From contig CACAST010000003.1 in NCBI GenBank assembly GCA_902535185.1, positions 1-56,281 of the forward strand: 56,281 bases of DNA, written 5' to 3'. Shown piece by piece: positions 39,738 to 50,187 of the stretch (the first letter of the stretch is position 1; each line of letters opens with the position of its first letter). A program made the translations under genes and the position numbers. The notes under the pieces are model-generated. The model was not told the DNA's origin. It ran no database searches and saw only the letters and a program-made list of their open reading frames with translations. Source of the DNA: an uncultured Prochlorococcus sp. GTDB taxonomy: Bacteria; Cyanobacteriota; Cyanobacteriia; PCC-6307; Cyanobiaceae.

Positions 39738-39907
39738 TGAATTTATAAATTAGTTGTATATATGTTTAATATCATAGCCCGAAAAAAAGAAATTTAGCTA
39801 TTTTAAGTCACTAAATTATTCTCTAGATTCAATCAATGAAATTAGTAGTTATATTTAAATTACACTAAAATAGTGGATTAAATCACGAGAAACATTAGAA
39901 AATCAAA

Positions 39908-41029
39908 TTGAAAAAATATATCCAAAAGCTATTACTAATCGTCTCGTTAATTCCATTAGGCATTATATATCCTGCAAAAGTAATATCTCAACCATTAAGC
40001 AAACCAAAAATAAATGAAGTTAGTTTATTTTCAAACAAATCTTTCATAACTAAAGCTGTCGAAAGAACCGGAGCAGCCGTGGTGACAATTGATACTCAAA
40101 GATATGTTAAAAAAAGAAATTTTCCAAGAAATTCTCAACTATTTCTAGACCCATATTTTGAAAGATTTTTTGATTTAGATTTGCCTAACGAAAATCGACT
40201 CAAGATAGAACAAAACCAAGGGAGTGGATTTATATTTGCAGATGGACTTGTAATGACCAATGCTCATGTAGTGAATGGATCAGATAAGGTAATTGTTGGT
40301 TTAACCAATGGAGAAAAATTAAACGCTAAACTGATAGGTCAAGACTCTTTTACTGATTTAGCTGTACTAAAAATTGAAGGTAAAGGGCCTTGGCCAAAAG
40401 CAAAATTGGGGGATTCTTCAAAGATTAAAGTTGGTGATTGGGCTATAGCAGTTGGGAATCCATTCGGACTGGAAAACACAGTTACGCTTGGTATTATTAG
40501 TAATTTAAATAGAAACGTAAACCAATTAGGAATTTATGATAAAAAACTTGAACTGATACAAACAGACGCTGCTATTAATCCTGGCAATTCTGGAGGTCCA
40601 CTGTTGAATAGTGATGGAGAAGTGATTGGTATAAATACGTTGATAAGATCAGGTCCAGGAGCGGGTTTGAGTTTCGCAATCCCAATTAATAAAGCTAAGG
40701 AAATTGCCTATCAACTTTTAAAAGATGGGAAAGTAATACATCCTATGATTGGAATTAGCCTAATAGAAGAAAGTATTTCTGAGAGAAAAAATAATGTCGT
40801 AAAAGTTGGATATGTAGTACCGAACAGTCCAGCTGAAAAAAGTGGAATCAAGATAGATGATATTTTAATTAAAATAGGAAATAAAGATATTGAAACCGCA
40901 TACGACGTAATAGAACAAATTAGTAAAAATGGTATCAAAAAACAAGTAAATATATTATTGAAGCGTAAAAATAAATTTATTAAATTAAAAGTAATACCAA
41001 CTGATATTACTAACCTAAAAAATAACTAA
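39908..41029 (+). CDS. DegP/HhoA-type trypsin-like protease with PDZ domain, TTG start
   Basis: VMTNAHVVNG, DLAVLKIEG, NPGNSGGPLLN. Confidence 0.92.
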   Translation: MKKYIQKLLLIVSLIPLGIIYPAKVISQPLSKPKINEVSLFSNKSFITKAVERTGAAVVTIDTQRYVKKRNFPRNSQLFLDPYFERFFDLDLPNENRLKIEQNQGSGFIFADGLVMTNAHVVNGSDKVIVGLTNGEKLNAKLIGQDSFTDLAVLKIEGKGPWPKAKLGDSSKIKVGDWAIAVGNPFGLENTVTLGIISNLNRNVNQLGIYDKKLELIQTDAAINPGNSGGPLLNSDGEVIGINTLIRSGPGAGLSFAIPINKAKEIAYQLLKDGKVIHPMIGISLIEESISERKNNVVKVGYVVPNSPAEKSGIKIDDILIKIGNKDIETAYDVIEQISKNGIKKQVNILLKRKNKFIKLKVIPTDITNLKNN

Positions 41030-41034
41030 AAAAT

Positions 41035-41178
41035 TTAATTGTCATTCTGTTTAAGTATTTCCACACATCTAGAAATACATCTACCATCCCTTACATCGCA
41101 GGAAGTAATACATTCAAAATAACTTTCAATAGGATCAGAAATTTGAAAATGTTTTTCTTGGAAATCGTAATTTTTCAT
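41035..41178 (-). CDS. Small cysteine-rich protein, 47 aa
   Basis: MKNYDFQEKHFQISDPIESYFECITSCDVRDGRCISRCVEILKQNDN. Confidence 0.55.
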   Translation of the reverse strand: MKNYDFQEKHFQISDPIESYFECITSCDVRDGRCISRCVEILKQNDN

Positions 41179-41289
41179 TTTAATTATTAAAACCTATTTT
41201 TGTATTTTTAAGAATAATTAAGGACGATAAACTATGTAAAGATAAATGAGTGATCTTACTTAGCCAATTGTAAATTTTATTAAAAGTAA

Positions 41290-42915
41290 TCAAATTTTTT
41301 GGCTTTGATTTTTTTCTAAAAAATATTCGTAATTACCATCATATGTAAATAACCTTGAATCTTTAATTTCAATAATTCTATTTGCAACCTTTGAAATAAA
41401 ATACCGATCATGAGAAATGATTAATAATGAACCTTTATAATTTTTAATCGCTAATTCTAAGTTTTCCTTAGATTGCAGATCCAAATGATTAGTTGGTTCG
41501 TCTAAAAGAAGGAAATTACTAGGATTAATAATCATGAGCGCCAATGCTAATCTTGCCTTTTCTCCCCCACTGAGTTGTTTAATATATTTAAAAACAGTTT
41601 CATTTTTAAAGCCAAAACCACCTAAAAATGTTCTAACTTTTTTTTGGGACCACTCTGGAGACTTATTACATATTAAATCAATAACCCTCTCGTCAAGGGA
41701 AAGTGCTTCAGCTTGATTCTGTTCATAATAGCTAGTAATTATATTGTGTTTACCAAGATTAATTTCTCCAATTTCAGGAGATATTTTTTTCATAATAATT
41801 TTAAGCAATGTAGATTTGCCGCAGCCATTAGGTCCCAATATTGCTATTTTCTCCCCAGAAGAAATCTTTAAATTAATATCCAAAAAAAGAATTTTATCCT
41901 CGAAACTATGAGACAAATTTTTGATATTTAGAACTAATTTTCCTGAGCGAGGACATTCTGGAAAATTAAAAACAGGACTTTTTGATTTTGCAATAGGAGC
42001 CTCAATTTTGGAAATCTTTTTTAATTGTTTTTCTCTACTTTTTGCTTGAGAACTTCTAGTTGCACTAGCTCTAAATCTATCTATATACCTCTTCTGTAAC
42101 TCAATTTCTTTTTGTTGTAATTGATATGCCTTATTTTGCGATTCTTCATTCAAAGATTTCTGTTCGACAAAAAAAGAATAGTTCCCATTATATGTTTCAC
42201 ATGTTCCTCTATCTACAAAAATTATTTTTTTACATAATTTATCTAAGAAATATCTATCATGGCTGATGATTATAACTGCAATTTTAAGCGATGATAGATA
42301 TTCTTCCAACCAAAAAATAGTTTCTAAATCTAAATGATTAGTTGGTTCATCAAGTAAAAGTAAATCAGGTTTTTGTAAGATTATTTTTCCAAGTGCAACT
42401 TTCATCTGCCAACCACCTGAGAAATTACCAACTAATTTATCAGCATCTTCTATAGAAAAGCCTAATTTTGGTAATATTTTTTCTACATCAGATTGCATTT
42501 TATAACCACCTAAAGCTTCAAATTTTGCTTGATATTTTGCGAGTTGATTTACAAATATTTCAAGTTCATCGGAATTTTTTTTTATATCCAACGATTTCAT
42601 TTTATTTTCAATTTCTAAAAGTTTAATGGCAACAATTTGTATATCTTTAAAAGAACTTTCTAATTCCTGTCTCACTGAAAAATTCAAATTACAATCAAAC
42701 TCTTGCTTTAAATGGGCAATTTTAGGATTTCCCTCTTTAATTATCGTTCCACTTGTTTGCTCTTCCTCTCCAATTAAAATCTTAAATTGGGTTGATTTAC
42801 CTGCACCATTAGACCCAACTAAGCCAACTTTTTCTCCTTTCTTAATCTCCCAACTAATATTTTTTAAAACAACATCTGTAGAATAAATTTTGCTTACACC
42901 TTCAAATCTAATCAC
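41290..42915 (-). CDS. ABC-F family ATPase
   Basis: Two Walker A and two LSGGE/NFSGGW signatures, no TM. Confidence 0.92.
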   Translation of the reverse strand: MIRFEGVSKIYSTDVVLKNISWEIKKGEKVGLVGSNGAGKSTQFKILIGEEEQTSGTIIKEGNPKIAHLKQEFDCNLNFSVRQELESSFKDIQIVAIKLLEIENKMKSLDIKKNSDELEIFVNQLAKYQAKFEALGGYKMQSDVEKILPKLGFSIEDADKLVGNFSGGWQMKVALGKIILQKPDLLLLDEPTNHLDLETIFWLEEYLSSLKIAVIIISHDRYFLDKLCKKIIFVDRGTCETYNGNYSFFVEQKSLNEESQNKAYQLQQKEIELQKRYIDRFRASATRSSQAKSREKQLKKISKIEAPIAKSKSPVFNFPECPRSGKLVLNIKNLSHSFEDKILFLDINLKISSGEKIAILGPNGCGKSTLLKIIMKKISPEIGEINLGKHNIITSYYEQNQAEALSLDERVIDLICNKSPEWSQKKVRTFLGGFGFKNETVFKYIKQLSGGEKARLALALMIINPSNFLLLDEPTNHLDLQSKENLELAIKNYKGSLLIISHDRYFISKVANRIIEIKDSRLFTYDGNYEYFLEKNQSQKI

Positions 42916-42987
42916 TGTTTTAAAAATAGAATTTACAAAATCTGTGGCTTATTTACTAAAAAATATTTTGTGGAATAAAATTAAATC

Positions 42988-43164
42988 ATGAAAAGAATAG
43001 AACAAATTGTAGTGATTTTCATAGCTGCAGCTCTTGCAATTCCAAGTTATTGGTTTTTTTGGACTTTGGCTGGTGGAGGTGGCTACAACAAAAGAATAAA
43101 ACCTATCCCTAATCCAAATAATAATTATTCGAAACCTTTTCCTAAAGACCTCCTCGAGCCTTGA
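42988..43164 (+). CDS. Small single-TM protein, 58 aa
   Basis: MKRIEQIVVIFIAAALAIPSYWFFWTLAGGGGYNKRIKPIPNPNNNYSKPFPKDLLEP. Confidence 0.6.
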   Translation: MKRIEQIVVIFIAAALAIPSYWFFWTLAGGGGYNKRIKPIPNPNNNYSKPFPKDLLEP

Positions 43165-43372
43165 TTAACCACATTTTAGTTGCCTCATCATCAATAGTAC
43201 TCAAATATTCAATAACCTCTTCTTTAGTCACAGAAATATTTAACTCGTTGCCAATATCGCATATTTTATCTAAGGCTTTTTTAGGATTAGTTAAGGCTGT
43301 CATAAACAGACTTTGTTTCTTTTTGGAATCGTTGGCTATTAACTTATAGAGCTTTTCAGCATTACTGGACAT
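43142..43372 (-). CDS. Small protein resembling Nif11-type leader/hypothetical
   Basis: 76-aa ORF: KLYKLIANDSKKKQSLFMTALTNPKKALDKICDIGNELN. Confidence 0.5.
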   Translation of the reverse strand: MSSNAEKLYKLIANDSKKKQSLFMTALTNPKKALDKICDIGNELNISVTKEEVIEYLSTIDDEATKMWLIKARGGL

Positions 43373-43406
43373 GTTTTTAAAATCTATTTATTAATAGATT
43401 ATTACT

Positions 43407-43760
43407 TCAAGCTGCATTTTGTTCATTAAATTTATTATTAGATAAATCATTATCAACATCTTTTATCTCTTTTGCAGAGGCATCTGCCATACTTCTTGCG
43501 TCTAAACATAAAACTTTTCTTAATTTCGCGAAGTTAGCTGCGTGAGATTTTCTCCCATCTTTTTGTGCATAATACTCAGACTGCTGAAGAATATGGTGAA
43601 GATGAGTTAGCAAATATGGACTAATTACAGCTGATACCAAAACGTCACTATTTTCATTTTCGTGAGAATCAGAATTGACTAATCTTTTTTTTGGTTTATC
43701 AATTATCGACCTTTTAGGAGAATCAATTTTTCTTGAATTTTTCATGGGACAATAAAACAA
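43407..43760 (-). CDS. Conserved hypothetical protein
   Basis: 117-aa ORF. Confidence 0.6.
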   Translation of the reverse strand: MFYCPMKNSRKIDSPKRSIIDKPKKRLVNSDSHENENSDVLVSAVISPYLLTHLHHILQQSEYYAQKDGRKSHAANFAKLRKVLCLDARSMADASAKEIKDVDNDLSNNKFNEQNAA

Positions 43761-43795
43761 TTAATTGATACGGACATAAATTTCCTTACTAATAA

Positions 43796-43832
43796 TATAC
43801 ACAAAGATAGTATCCTTGACTAACTGTGTATA
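43796..43832. promoter_or_regulatory. Inverted repeat tatacaca/tgtgtata in divergent intergenic region
   Basis: Perfect 8-bp arms, centres 29 bp apart. Confidence 0.4.
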
Positions 43833-43862
43833 CTAATAAGTAACAGTTATCAACTTTGACTC

Positions 43863-44165
43863 ATGGCTACCCGCCAAAACTCAACTAATGGGAAGCCTAA
43901 ATCCCCCAGAATTCAAGTAGTTCTTCCAGAATTAATATGTGAGCAATTAACTATTTTAGCCGATAATGAATCTAGGACGGTAAGTAATATGGCAAAAGTG
44001 TTAATACAAGAGGGTATAAAAAAATATTTCGAAAAAGAAAGTAAATCACCTATTTCAGAAAATAATTTAAATACTGATAAATTTAGAGATGAACTTGAAA
44101 AACAAAGCGTCAGAAGATTAAAAAGAGCTCCTCAAAGAATTAGATACATTAAAAAATCTGATTAA
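43863..44165 (+). CDS. CopG/RHH-like DNA-binding protein
   Basis: PRIQVVLPELICEQLTILADNESRTVSNMAKVLIQEGIKKYF. Confidence 0.65.
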   Translation: MATRQNSTNGKPKSPRIQVVLPELICEQLTILADNESRTVSNMAKVLIQEGIKKYFEKESKSPISENNLNTDKFRDELEKQSVRRLKRAPQRIRYIKKSD

Positions 44166-44171
44166 AAATAT

Positions 44172-44876
44172 TTAATTTTGAGGCAATTTCTGTAAATCTA
44201 CAGTTTTACCCATCACTACCAAAATATTTCCTCTTTCCAAAATATATTTTGCTGGAGGATTAACTGTTAACTCTTCAGCAGGTCCAGCAGCAAGAACATT
44301 TACTAAATAATTTTTCCTCAAATTTAAATCTCTTAAAGATCTTCCAATAAATTCCTCTGGAACTGTTATTTCATCTATACCAGTTTGATTATCTAGTTCC
44401 AATCTTTCGATTAGGTTTGGTCTTACTAGTTCTAAACCTAATCTTTCTCCTTGCATCCTAGATGGGAAAACAACTTTATCTGCACCTACTCTTTTTAACA
44501 TTTTTTCGTGCAAGTCACTGGTAGCTCTCGCTATCACTCTTTTTACTTTGCTCCCTTCACTATCCTTAGCAATAAGAGTTGTAGTTATACTTGCTTCAAT
44601 AGGTTCACTAATACCTACCACAACAGTGTTCATTTCAAGAATTCCCGATTCCTTCATAGACTCTTCATCAGTACAATCTACAACTCTCGCTTCTATCGAA
44701 GGTTCTAATTGCCTTAAATCATCAATAGCTTTTTCCGAATAATCTGCAGCTAAGACATCAGCACCATTACTAATAAGTTCTCTGCAAACTGCGGTTCCAA
44801 ATCTTCCAACGCCGACAACTGCAAAAGTGAGTGCTTCATTTTCTCTCTTTTGAGACCACTGCCACCAATCAGCCAT
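44172..44876 (-). CDS. Potassium uptake TrkA/KtrA-type protein
   Basis: VVGVGRFGTAVCRELISNGADVLAAD; TrkA-C at C-terminus. Confidence 0.9.
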   Translation of the reverse strand: MADWWQWSQKRENEALTFAVVGVGRFGTAVCRELISNGADVLAADYSEKAIDDLRQLEPSIEARVVDCTDEESMKESGILEMNTVVVGISEPIEASITTTLIAKDSEGSKVKRVIARATSDLHEKMLKRVGADKVVFPSRMQGERLGLELVRPNLIERLELDNQTGIDEITVPEEFIGRSLRDLNLRKNYLVNVLAAGPAEELTVNPPAKYILERGNILVVMGKTVDLQKLPQN

Positions 44877-44894
44877 AATAAAACTCAGTCAATT

Positions 44895-46298
44895 CTAAAC
44901 ATATAAATCAGCCCTAGGATAGCCAATTCTCTTTTGTCTATCTATTCTACTCTTATACAGAGCCTGCCAAAGTGCACTTAAAAGCAAAAGGATCCCAAGT
45001 CTGCCCACAAACATACCCACAATAAGAATAAATTGACCAAAATGATTTAATTTTGCGGTTAAACCAATATCAAAACCAACTGTTGCGAATGCAGATATGC
45101 AAGTGAACAGAATTTCTAGGAAAGTGAATGATTCTTTTTTAACAAAAGTATTAGTTGTACTAAGCAACATTGCCATTAAAAGAACGAAAAGCAAAGATCC
45201 AACTGTTATTCCAACTGCCTTTAGAATAACTTTATCTGAAATTAATCTATTGCTAATAATTACATCTTTCTGACCTCTTAAAGTTGATCTAGTTGCAGCC
45301 ATTAAAGCAATAAATGTAGTTGTTTTTATGCCTCCACCAGTTCCTCCTGTACTTGCTCCAATAAACATAAGCGTCATTAATAATAAAAGGCCCGTATCTG
45401 AGACAGAGTTCAAAGAAATCGGAAAATTTGTAAAGCCTGCAGTTCTTGCACTAACTGTTTCGAAGATAGATGATATTAACCGTTCAAATAAATTTAAATC
45501 ATTAAAAAATTGACTATTTAGCAATGATTCAGTAATAAAGAATCCTAATGATCCAAACAGTATTAGAGACAAACTTGTCCTAATAACTAGTCTGGAATGA
45601 AGGCTTAATTTCTTATAAGAAAGATTATTCTTATGACTCCAAATATCATCAATAACCCGCCAGCCCAATCCACCCATAACAATGAGAAAAACAAAAACAC
45701 TATTCACCAAATAATTTGTTCTATAGTCTTGAAGACTATTTGACATTAACGAAAATCCTGCATTGTTATATGCAGAAATGCTGTGAAAAATAGAGGACCA
45801 TAGTCTTTCCCAATTATTTTGAATATCTACAAAACCAAAAGAATATAAGACAATTGCGCCAAAGGATATGATACTAATCGCAGTAATAGCAATGCTTTGA
45901 AAAGTTCGACCAATTCCTCCAACTCCAAATTCATCTAAAGTTTTTCCTTTGTCTAATCTAGTTCTTAGCTTTGTCCCCTTTACAACAAACCCTTGTAAAA
46001 ATGTTGTAATGGCCATTAATCCTAAACCACCTGATAAAAGCATAAAAGCTAAGAAAACTTGGCCAAAGAAATTTAAATCAACACCAATATCTATTATGGT
46101 TAAGCCAGTAACAGTTATTGCAGAAGTAGATGTAAAAAATGCTTCCCACAAACCAACCTTAGAAGATGAACATAATGGAGAGCTCAAAATTAAAGTTCCA
46201 AGGCAAATAATAAACAAGCCTGTAACAATAGTAAATTGAGGTACAGATAGCTTTTTGTAAGCATCTTTTAACTTATAAACCTTACTTGTGAATTTCAC
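44895..46298 (-). CDS. TrkH/KtrB-type potassium transporter
   Basis: TSTSAITVTGLTIID, ASTGGTGGGIKTTTF. Confidence 0.9.
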   Translation of the reverse strand: MKFTSKVYKLKDAYKKLSVPQFTIVTGLFIICLGTLILSSPLCSSSKVGLWEAFFTSTSAITVTGLTIIDIGVDLNFFGQVFLAFMLLSGGLGLMAITTFLQGFVVKGTKLRTRLDKGKTLDEFGVGGIGRTFQSIAITAISIISFGAIVLYSFGFVDIQNNWERLWSSIFHSISAYNNAGFSLMSNSLQDYRTNYLVNSVFVFLIVMGGLGWRVIDDIWSHKNNLSYKKLSLHSRLVIRTSLSLILFGSLGFFITESLLNSQFFNDLNLFERLISSIFETVSARTAGFTNFPISLNSVSDTGLLLLMTLMFIGASTGGTGGGIKTTTFIALMAATRSTLRGQKDVIISNRLISDKVILKAVGITVGSLLFVLLMAMLLSTTNTFVKKESFTFLEILFTCISAFATVGFDIGLTAKLNHFGQFILIVGMFVGRLGILLLLSALWQALYKSRIDRQKRIGYPRADLYV

Positions 46299-46302
46299 GA
46301 TA

Positions 46303-48111
46303 TTACCCGTAATTTAAAATTATCAATGCTGGCACAACAAATGACATTATAAGTGTTAATCCAGCTCCGTATTTTGCGATATCAAAAAATCTATATCTTC
46401 CAGGACCATAAACCATTAAATTTGTTTGATAACCCATTGGAGTCAAGAAAGATTGACTTGCACCAAATAAAACAAGCATAATTAAAGCGCTTGGTGAAAT
46501 TTCTAAAACATTTGAGAATTCAAGAGCAACAGGCAAAATCAGAGCAACCGAAGCAGCATTACTTATAAATTGCGTAAGAATGACTGTAGATACAAAAATT
46601 ACGACAAGTGCAAAATAAAGAGGCATTCCGTTAAGGGCAAAGTTTAGATTAACTGCAATTACATCTGCTAATCCAGTTATCTGCATAGCTACACTAAAAC
46701 ACGATAAAGATCCCAGCAATAAAATGACGTCTAACCTAATTGATTTTTGTATCTCTGCAGGTCTTAAACATCCACAAGCAACCATTGCAATCACTGCCAA
46801 AAGAACTGAACCTACTAATGGAATATTAGAAACCGAAGGCAAAACCACCATTCCTATTGCAATTGCAATCGATATAGGTTTTTTTATCAAAAAAGGTAAG
46901 TCATCTTCGAATTGATCTAAAATAAGTAAATCGTTACTAGCTTGCAAACCTCTTATTGAATCTAGCGGTGCTTGCAATAATAAAACATCTCCAGCCCTTA
47001 AAACAGCTTGGCCTAATCTCTCCTGAACAGTTTGTTGACCTCTTCTTAATGCTAAAACTGTTGCATTATGACGCTGCCTAAATCTTAATTCTCTCAAACT
47101 TGCACCAGCTAAAGTTGAACCAGCTGGTAACAAGGCTTCAAAAGTCTTAGTACCTTCATCATCTGAAAAAACATTAGCCCCATCGAAAGATGTTTTATTT
47201 TCTCCTAACACAATAGTATGTTCTTGTTGCAGCCTAAATAAGTCTGCCCTTGTAACTCGGATTATTAATCTATCATCCGGTTCAATCTTTCTATCAGCCA
47301 AAGGAGGAAGAATAACTTTTCCATTTCGTTGCAATTCCAGTACATCAACGTCAAATCGTCTTTGCAATCTACTATTTCTCACAGATTGTCCAACTAATTC
47401 TGAAGTAGAGGGGATAGTAACTTCGGTAAAATATATATTCATATCACCATTTTTAATAAACTCTTTATCTCTCCCTCTATCTGGCAGAAGCATCTCAGAA
47501 AATAGAATCATATAGGTTGTACCTATAAGCCACACAGGAATTCCTATTGAAGTCAAACTAAATAATTCCAAACCTCCATAACCTAATTGTTGACTAATAT
47601 CGCTTACAAGAAGATTTACTGAGCTACCTAATAATGTCAGAGTTCCCCCGAGTAAAGTAGCAAATGAAAGAGGTAATAAAACTTTTGATGGTGATATATT
47701 TCTTCGCTCGCACCAACTTTCAATTAAAGGTAACAAAGATGCTACTACTGGAGTATTAGGTACAATTCCAGATATTGGAGCAATTAAAAAAGCTATTAAA
47801 GAAATTAATTTCCTTGGAGTTCGAATACTTTCAGAAGAAATCAATTCTCTTACTCTGTCTAAGGCACCACTTTTAAATAATGCTGAGGAAACTGCAAATA
47901 AACCCATAAGGGTAATTAAAGAAGGACTTCCAAATCCAGCTAAAGCTTTTTCAGGAGAAAGAACCCCAGTAGATATAAATATTCCTACACATAACAAACC
48001 AGTCAATTCTGGTGCAATAGTATTTCTAATAAACAAAATTATTGACATTATTAAAACAACTACCGTTATAAACGCATCAAAATTATTAGTAACTACTGCA
48101 ATTAAATTCAT
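46303..48111 (-). CDS. SLC13 family permease with TrkA-C domains
   Basis: Multi-TM, LPAGSTLAGASLRELRFRQRHNATVLALRRG. Confidence 0.88.
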   Translation of the reverse strand: MNLIAVVTNNFDAFITVVVLIMSIILFIRNTIAPELTGLLCVGIFISTGVLSPEKALAGFGSPSLITLMGLFAVSSALFKSGALDRVRELISSESIRTPRKLISLIAFLIAPISGIVPNTPVVASLLPLIESWCERRNISPSKVLLPLSFATLLGGTLTLLGSSVNLLVSDISQQLGYGGLELFSLTSIGIPVWLIGTTYMILFSEMLLPDRGRDKEFIKNGDMNIYFTEVTIPSTSELVGQSVRNSRLQRRFDVDVLELQRNGKVILPPLADRKIEPDDRLIIRVTRADLFRLQQEHTIVLGENKTSFDGANVFSDDEGTKTFEALLPAGSTLAGASLRELRFRQRHNATVLALRRGQQTVQERLGQAVLRAGDVLLLQAPLDSIRGLQASNDLLILDQFEDDLPFLIKKPISIAIAIGMVVLPSVSNIPLVGSVLLAVIAMVACGCLRPAEIQKSIRLDVILLLGSLSCFSVAMQITGLADVIAVNLNFALNGMPLYFALVVIFVSTVILTQFISNAASVALILPVALEFSNVLEISPSALIMLVLFGASQSFLTPMGYQTNLMVYGPGRYRFFDIAKYGAGLTLIMSFVVPALIILNYG

Positions 48112-48160
48112 ACAAAACTTATTTAACTCAATATACTAAAAAACGATATTTCAAAAAAGT

Positions 48161-49354
48161 TTAATTCGAATAATCTTTTTTAAGAAATCTTTTAAAAATA
48201 GATTTTTTTTGGAATATCCATGAAGATGCAGATTTTAAGCTTTCTGTAACATCAGGCAACTTGGAAGCGTATATAAGTCTTCTTGCCTCAAAAGCCAATT
48301 TCCCAGATAAAGTAACCCCAAGCCCGGAAATTGAAGCTTCACCTATTCCTAAGCTAATCATTTCACCATTGTCTTGAAATTCAAAGGGTAAAGGATCTTT
48401 TCCTTGAATTAAAAGTTCTAAATTATTAGCAAGATGATTTCCTTGCTGCATAGCGACCTGAGCAGTTATGGGTAAATCCTCCATACCTTCAATAACTGAA
48501 ATATCACCAATAGCAAAACAGTTTTTATGGTTTTTTATTTGCAAATTATGATTAACTAAAATTCGTCCAAATTTTTTTATAATTTGATCAGTTTCTAAGT
48601 AAGACAAATTAGGTTTAACACCTGCTGTCCAAATAACAATATCTTTATCCAAGGAAGTTATTCCAACCTCACTAGAAATACTAATCTTAGTTTCTGAGAC
48701 TTCTTTAACTGTAGAATTCAAAAGAACATTGATTTTTCTTTTTTCTAATGCCTTCTCTGCTTGTTCTCTATTAAAAATTTTGTTTTTATTGAGGATTTCA
48801 TTTGATTTTTCTATTACATTAATTTCAAATTGTTCTGTAAATATATCTTTAATTTTGCATGCCAACTCGATGCCAGAAGGACCACCTCCAACGATAAATA
48901 ACTTTTTATGCAACGCAGTATCTTGTGATTTTTTTAAAAAAGAATTTAATTTATTTAAATCGTAAACATCATTAAAAAAATAACAATTTTCATCTACACC
49001 TTTTATAAAAAAACTATTTGGAATAGATCCTGTACAGATAACAAGATACTGATAACTTAATTTTAATTCGTCACTAAATTCAAGAATATTTTCTTTGAAG
49101 GAAATCTTGGTTAAACAATTATTTAAAAAAGTTATACCCGCATCAGAAAAAATATTTGCAAATTTTGGGGAAGCTTCCCAACTTCTTATTTCTTTGCTTA
49201 AAACTTCGTACATTAAAGGTTTAAATATGAAGTTAGTTTCAGAATCAACCACAAGAATCGGTAAAGAAGGATTAAGATTCTTTAAATTCAAAGCAAATGT
49301 CATCCCTGCAAAACCTGCTCCAACTATTACTATTGGTTTTTGTATTGATTTCAT
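48161..49354 (-). CDS. Type II NAD(P)H dehydrogenase-like FAD oxidoreductase
   Basis: IVIVGAGFAGMTFALNL, FAIGDIS, two dinucleotide folds. Confidence 0.87.
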   Translation of the reverse strand: MKSIQKPIVIVGAGFAGMTFALNLKNLNPSLPILVVDSETNFIFKPLMYEVLSKEIRSWEASPKFANIFSDAGITFLNNCLTKISFKENILEFSDELKLSYQYLVICTGSIPNSFFIKGVDENCYFFNDVYDLNKLNSFLKKSQDTALHKKLFIVGGGPSGIELACKIKDIFTEQFEINVIEKSNEILNKNKIFNREQAEKALEKRKINVLLNSTVKEVSETKISISSEVGITSLDKDIVIWTAGVKPNLSYLETDQIIKKFGRILVNHNLQIKNHKNCFAIGDISVIEGMEDLPITAQVAMQQGNHLANNLELLIQGKDPLPFEFQDNGEMISLGIGEASISGLGVTLSGKLAFEARRLIYASKLPDVTESLKSASSWIFQKKSIFKRFLKKDYSN

Positions 49355-49449
49355 TAGATAAATATTGTTAAGCGTAAATGTATTATTAAACTATACGAAT
49401 AATTTTTAAATTGAGCGAAATAAAATTAAACTCATAATCAAACAGAAGA

Positions 49450-50172
49450 ATGATTGAAAAAATCCACAAAGATATTCAAACTAACTTGAGGAAATATAAT
49501 CAAGAGCTTTTAGATATGAATCCTCAAGGAATGCTTACATGGGGTTATGAAAAGTTTGATAATCAATTTGCTATTACCACAAGTTTTGGTATTCAATCAT
49601 CAGTACTTCTAGATATGGTCAGTAAATTATCTCTACAAAAAAAAATCAAAATATTTTGGATAGATACAGGTTACCTTCCTCCAGAAACATACCAATACGC
49701 TGAAAAGCTTATTGATAATCTATCCTTAGAGGTTGAAGTTCTGCAAAGTGAATTATCTCCAGCAAGAATGGAGGCCAAATACGGAAAACTTTGGGAAACA
49801 AATAAAGTGAGTGATTTAGATAAGTATCATGAATTAAGAAAGATAAAACCTTTAGAAAATGGTCTAGAAAAATATAATATTTACTGCTGGGCAAGCGGTG
49901 TTAGAGCAGGCCAAACAGAAAATAGAAACAAAATGAAATTCATAGACGTAATTCGTCAAAGACTCTCTTTAAGACCTCTATTAAATTGGAAAAATAAAGA
50001 TATTTTTTATTACATGGAAGAGAATAATTTACCTGCCCATCCACTTTTTATCAAAGGTTATTCTTCTGTAGGAGATTGGCATTCAAGCAGTCCGGATGGT
50101 ATTGAAACAAAGGGCAGAGATACAAGATTTGGAGGGATTAAACAAGAATGTGGAATACACACTAATAATTAA
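49450..50172 (+). CDS. cysH: Phosphoadenylyl-sulfate reductase
   Basis: ITTSFGIQSSVLLDMV, FWIDTGYLPPETY, C-terminal ECGIH. Confidence 0.9.
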   Translation: MIEKIHKDIQTNLRKYNQELLDMNPQGMLTWGYEKFDNQFAITTSFGIQSSVLLDMVSKLSLQKKIKIFWIDTGYLPPETYQYAEKLIDNLSLEVEVLQSELSPARMEAKYGKLWETNKVSDLDKYHELRKIKPLENGLEKYNIYCWASGVRAGQTENRNKMKFIDVIRQRLSLRPLLNWKNKDIFYYMEENNLPAHPLFIKGYSSVGDWHSSSPDGIETKGRDTRFGGIKQECGIHTNN

Positions 50173-50187
50173 ATTGATCATAGAACA

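Noticed and set aside
44172-48111. TrkA-TrkH-SLC13 cluster as an accessory ion system
   Set aside because: Reads as an ordinary core transporter cluster; nothing unusual visible.
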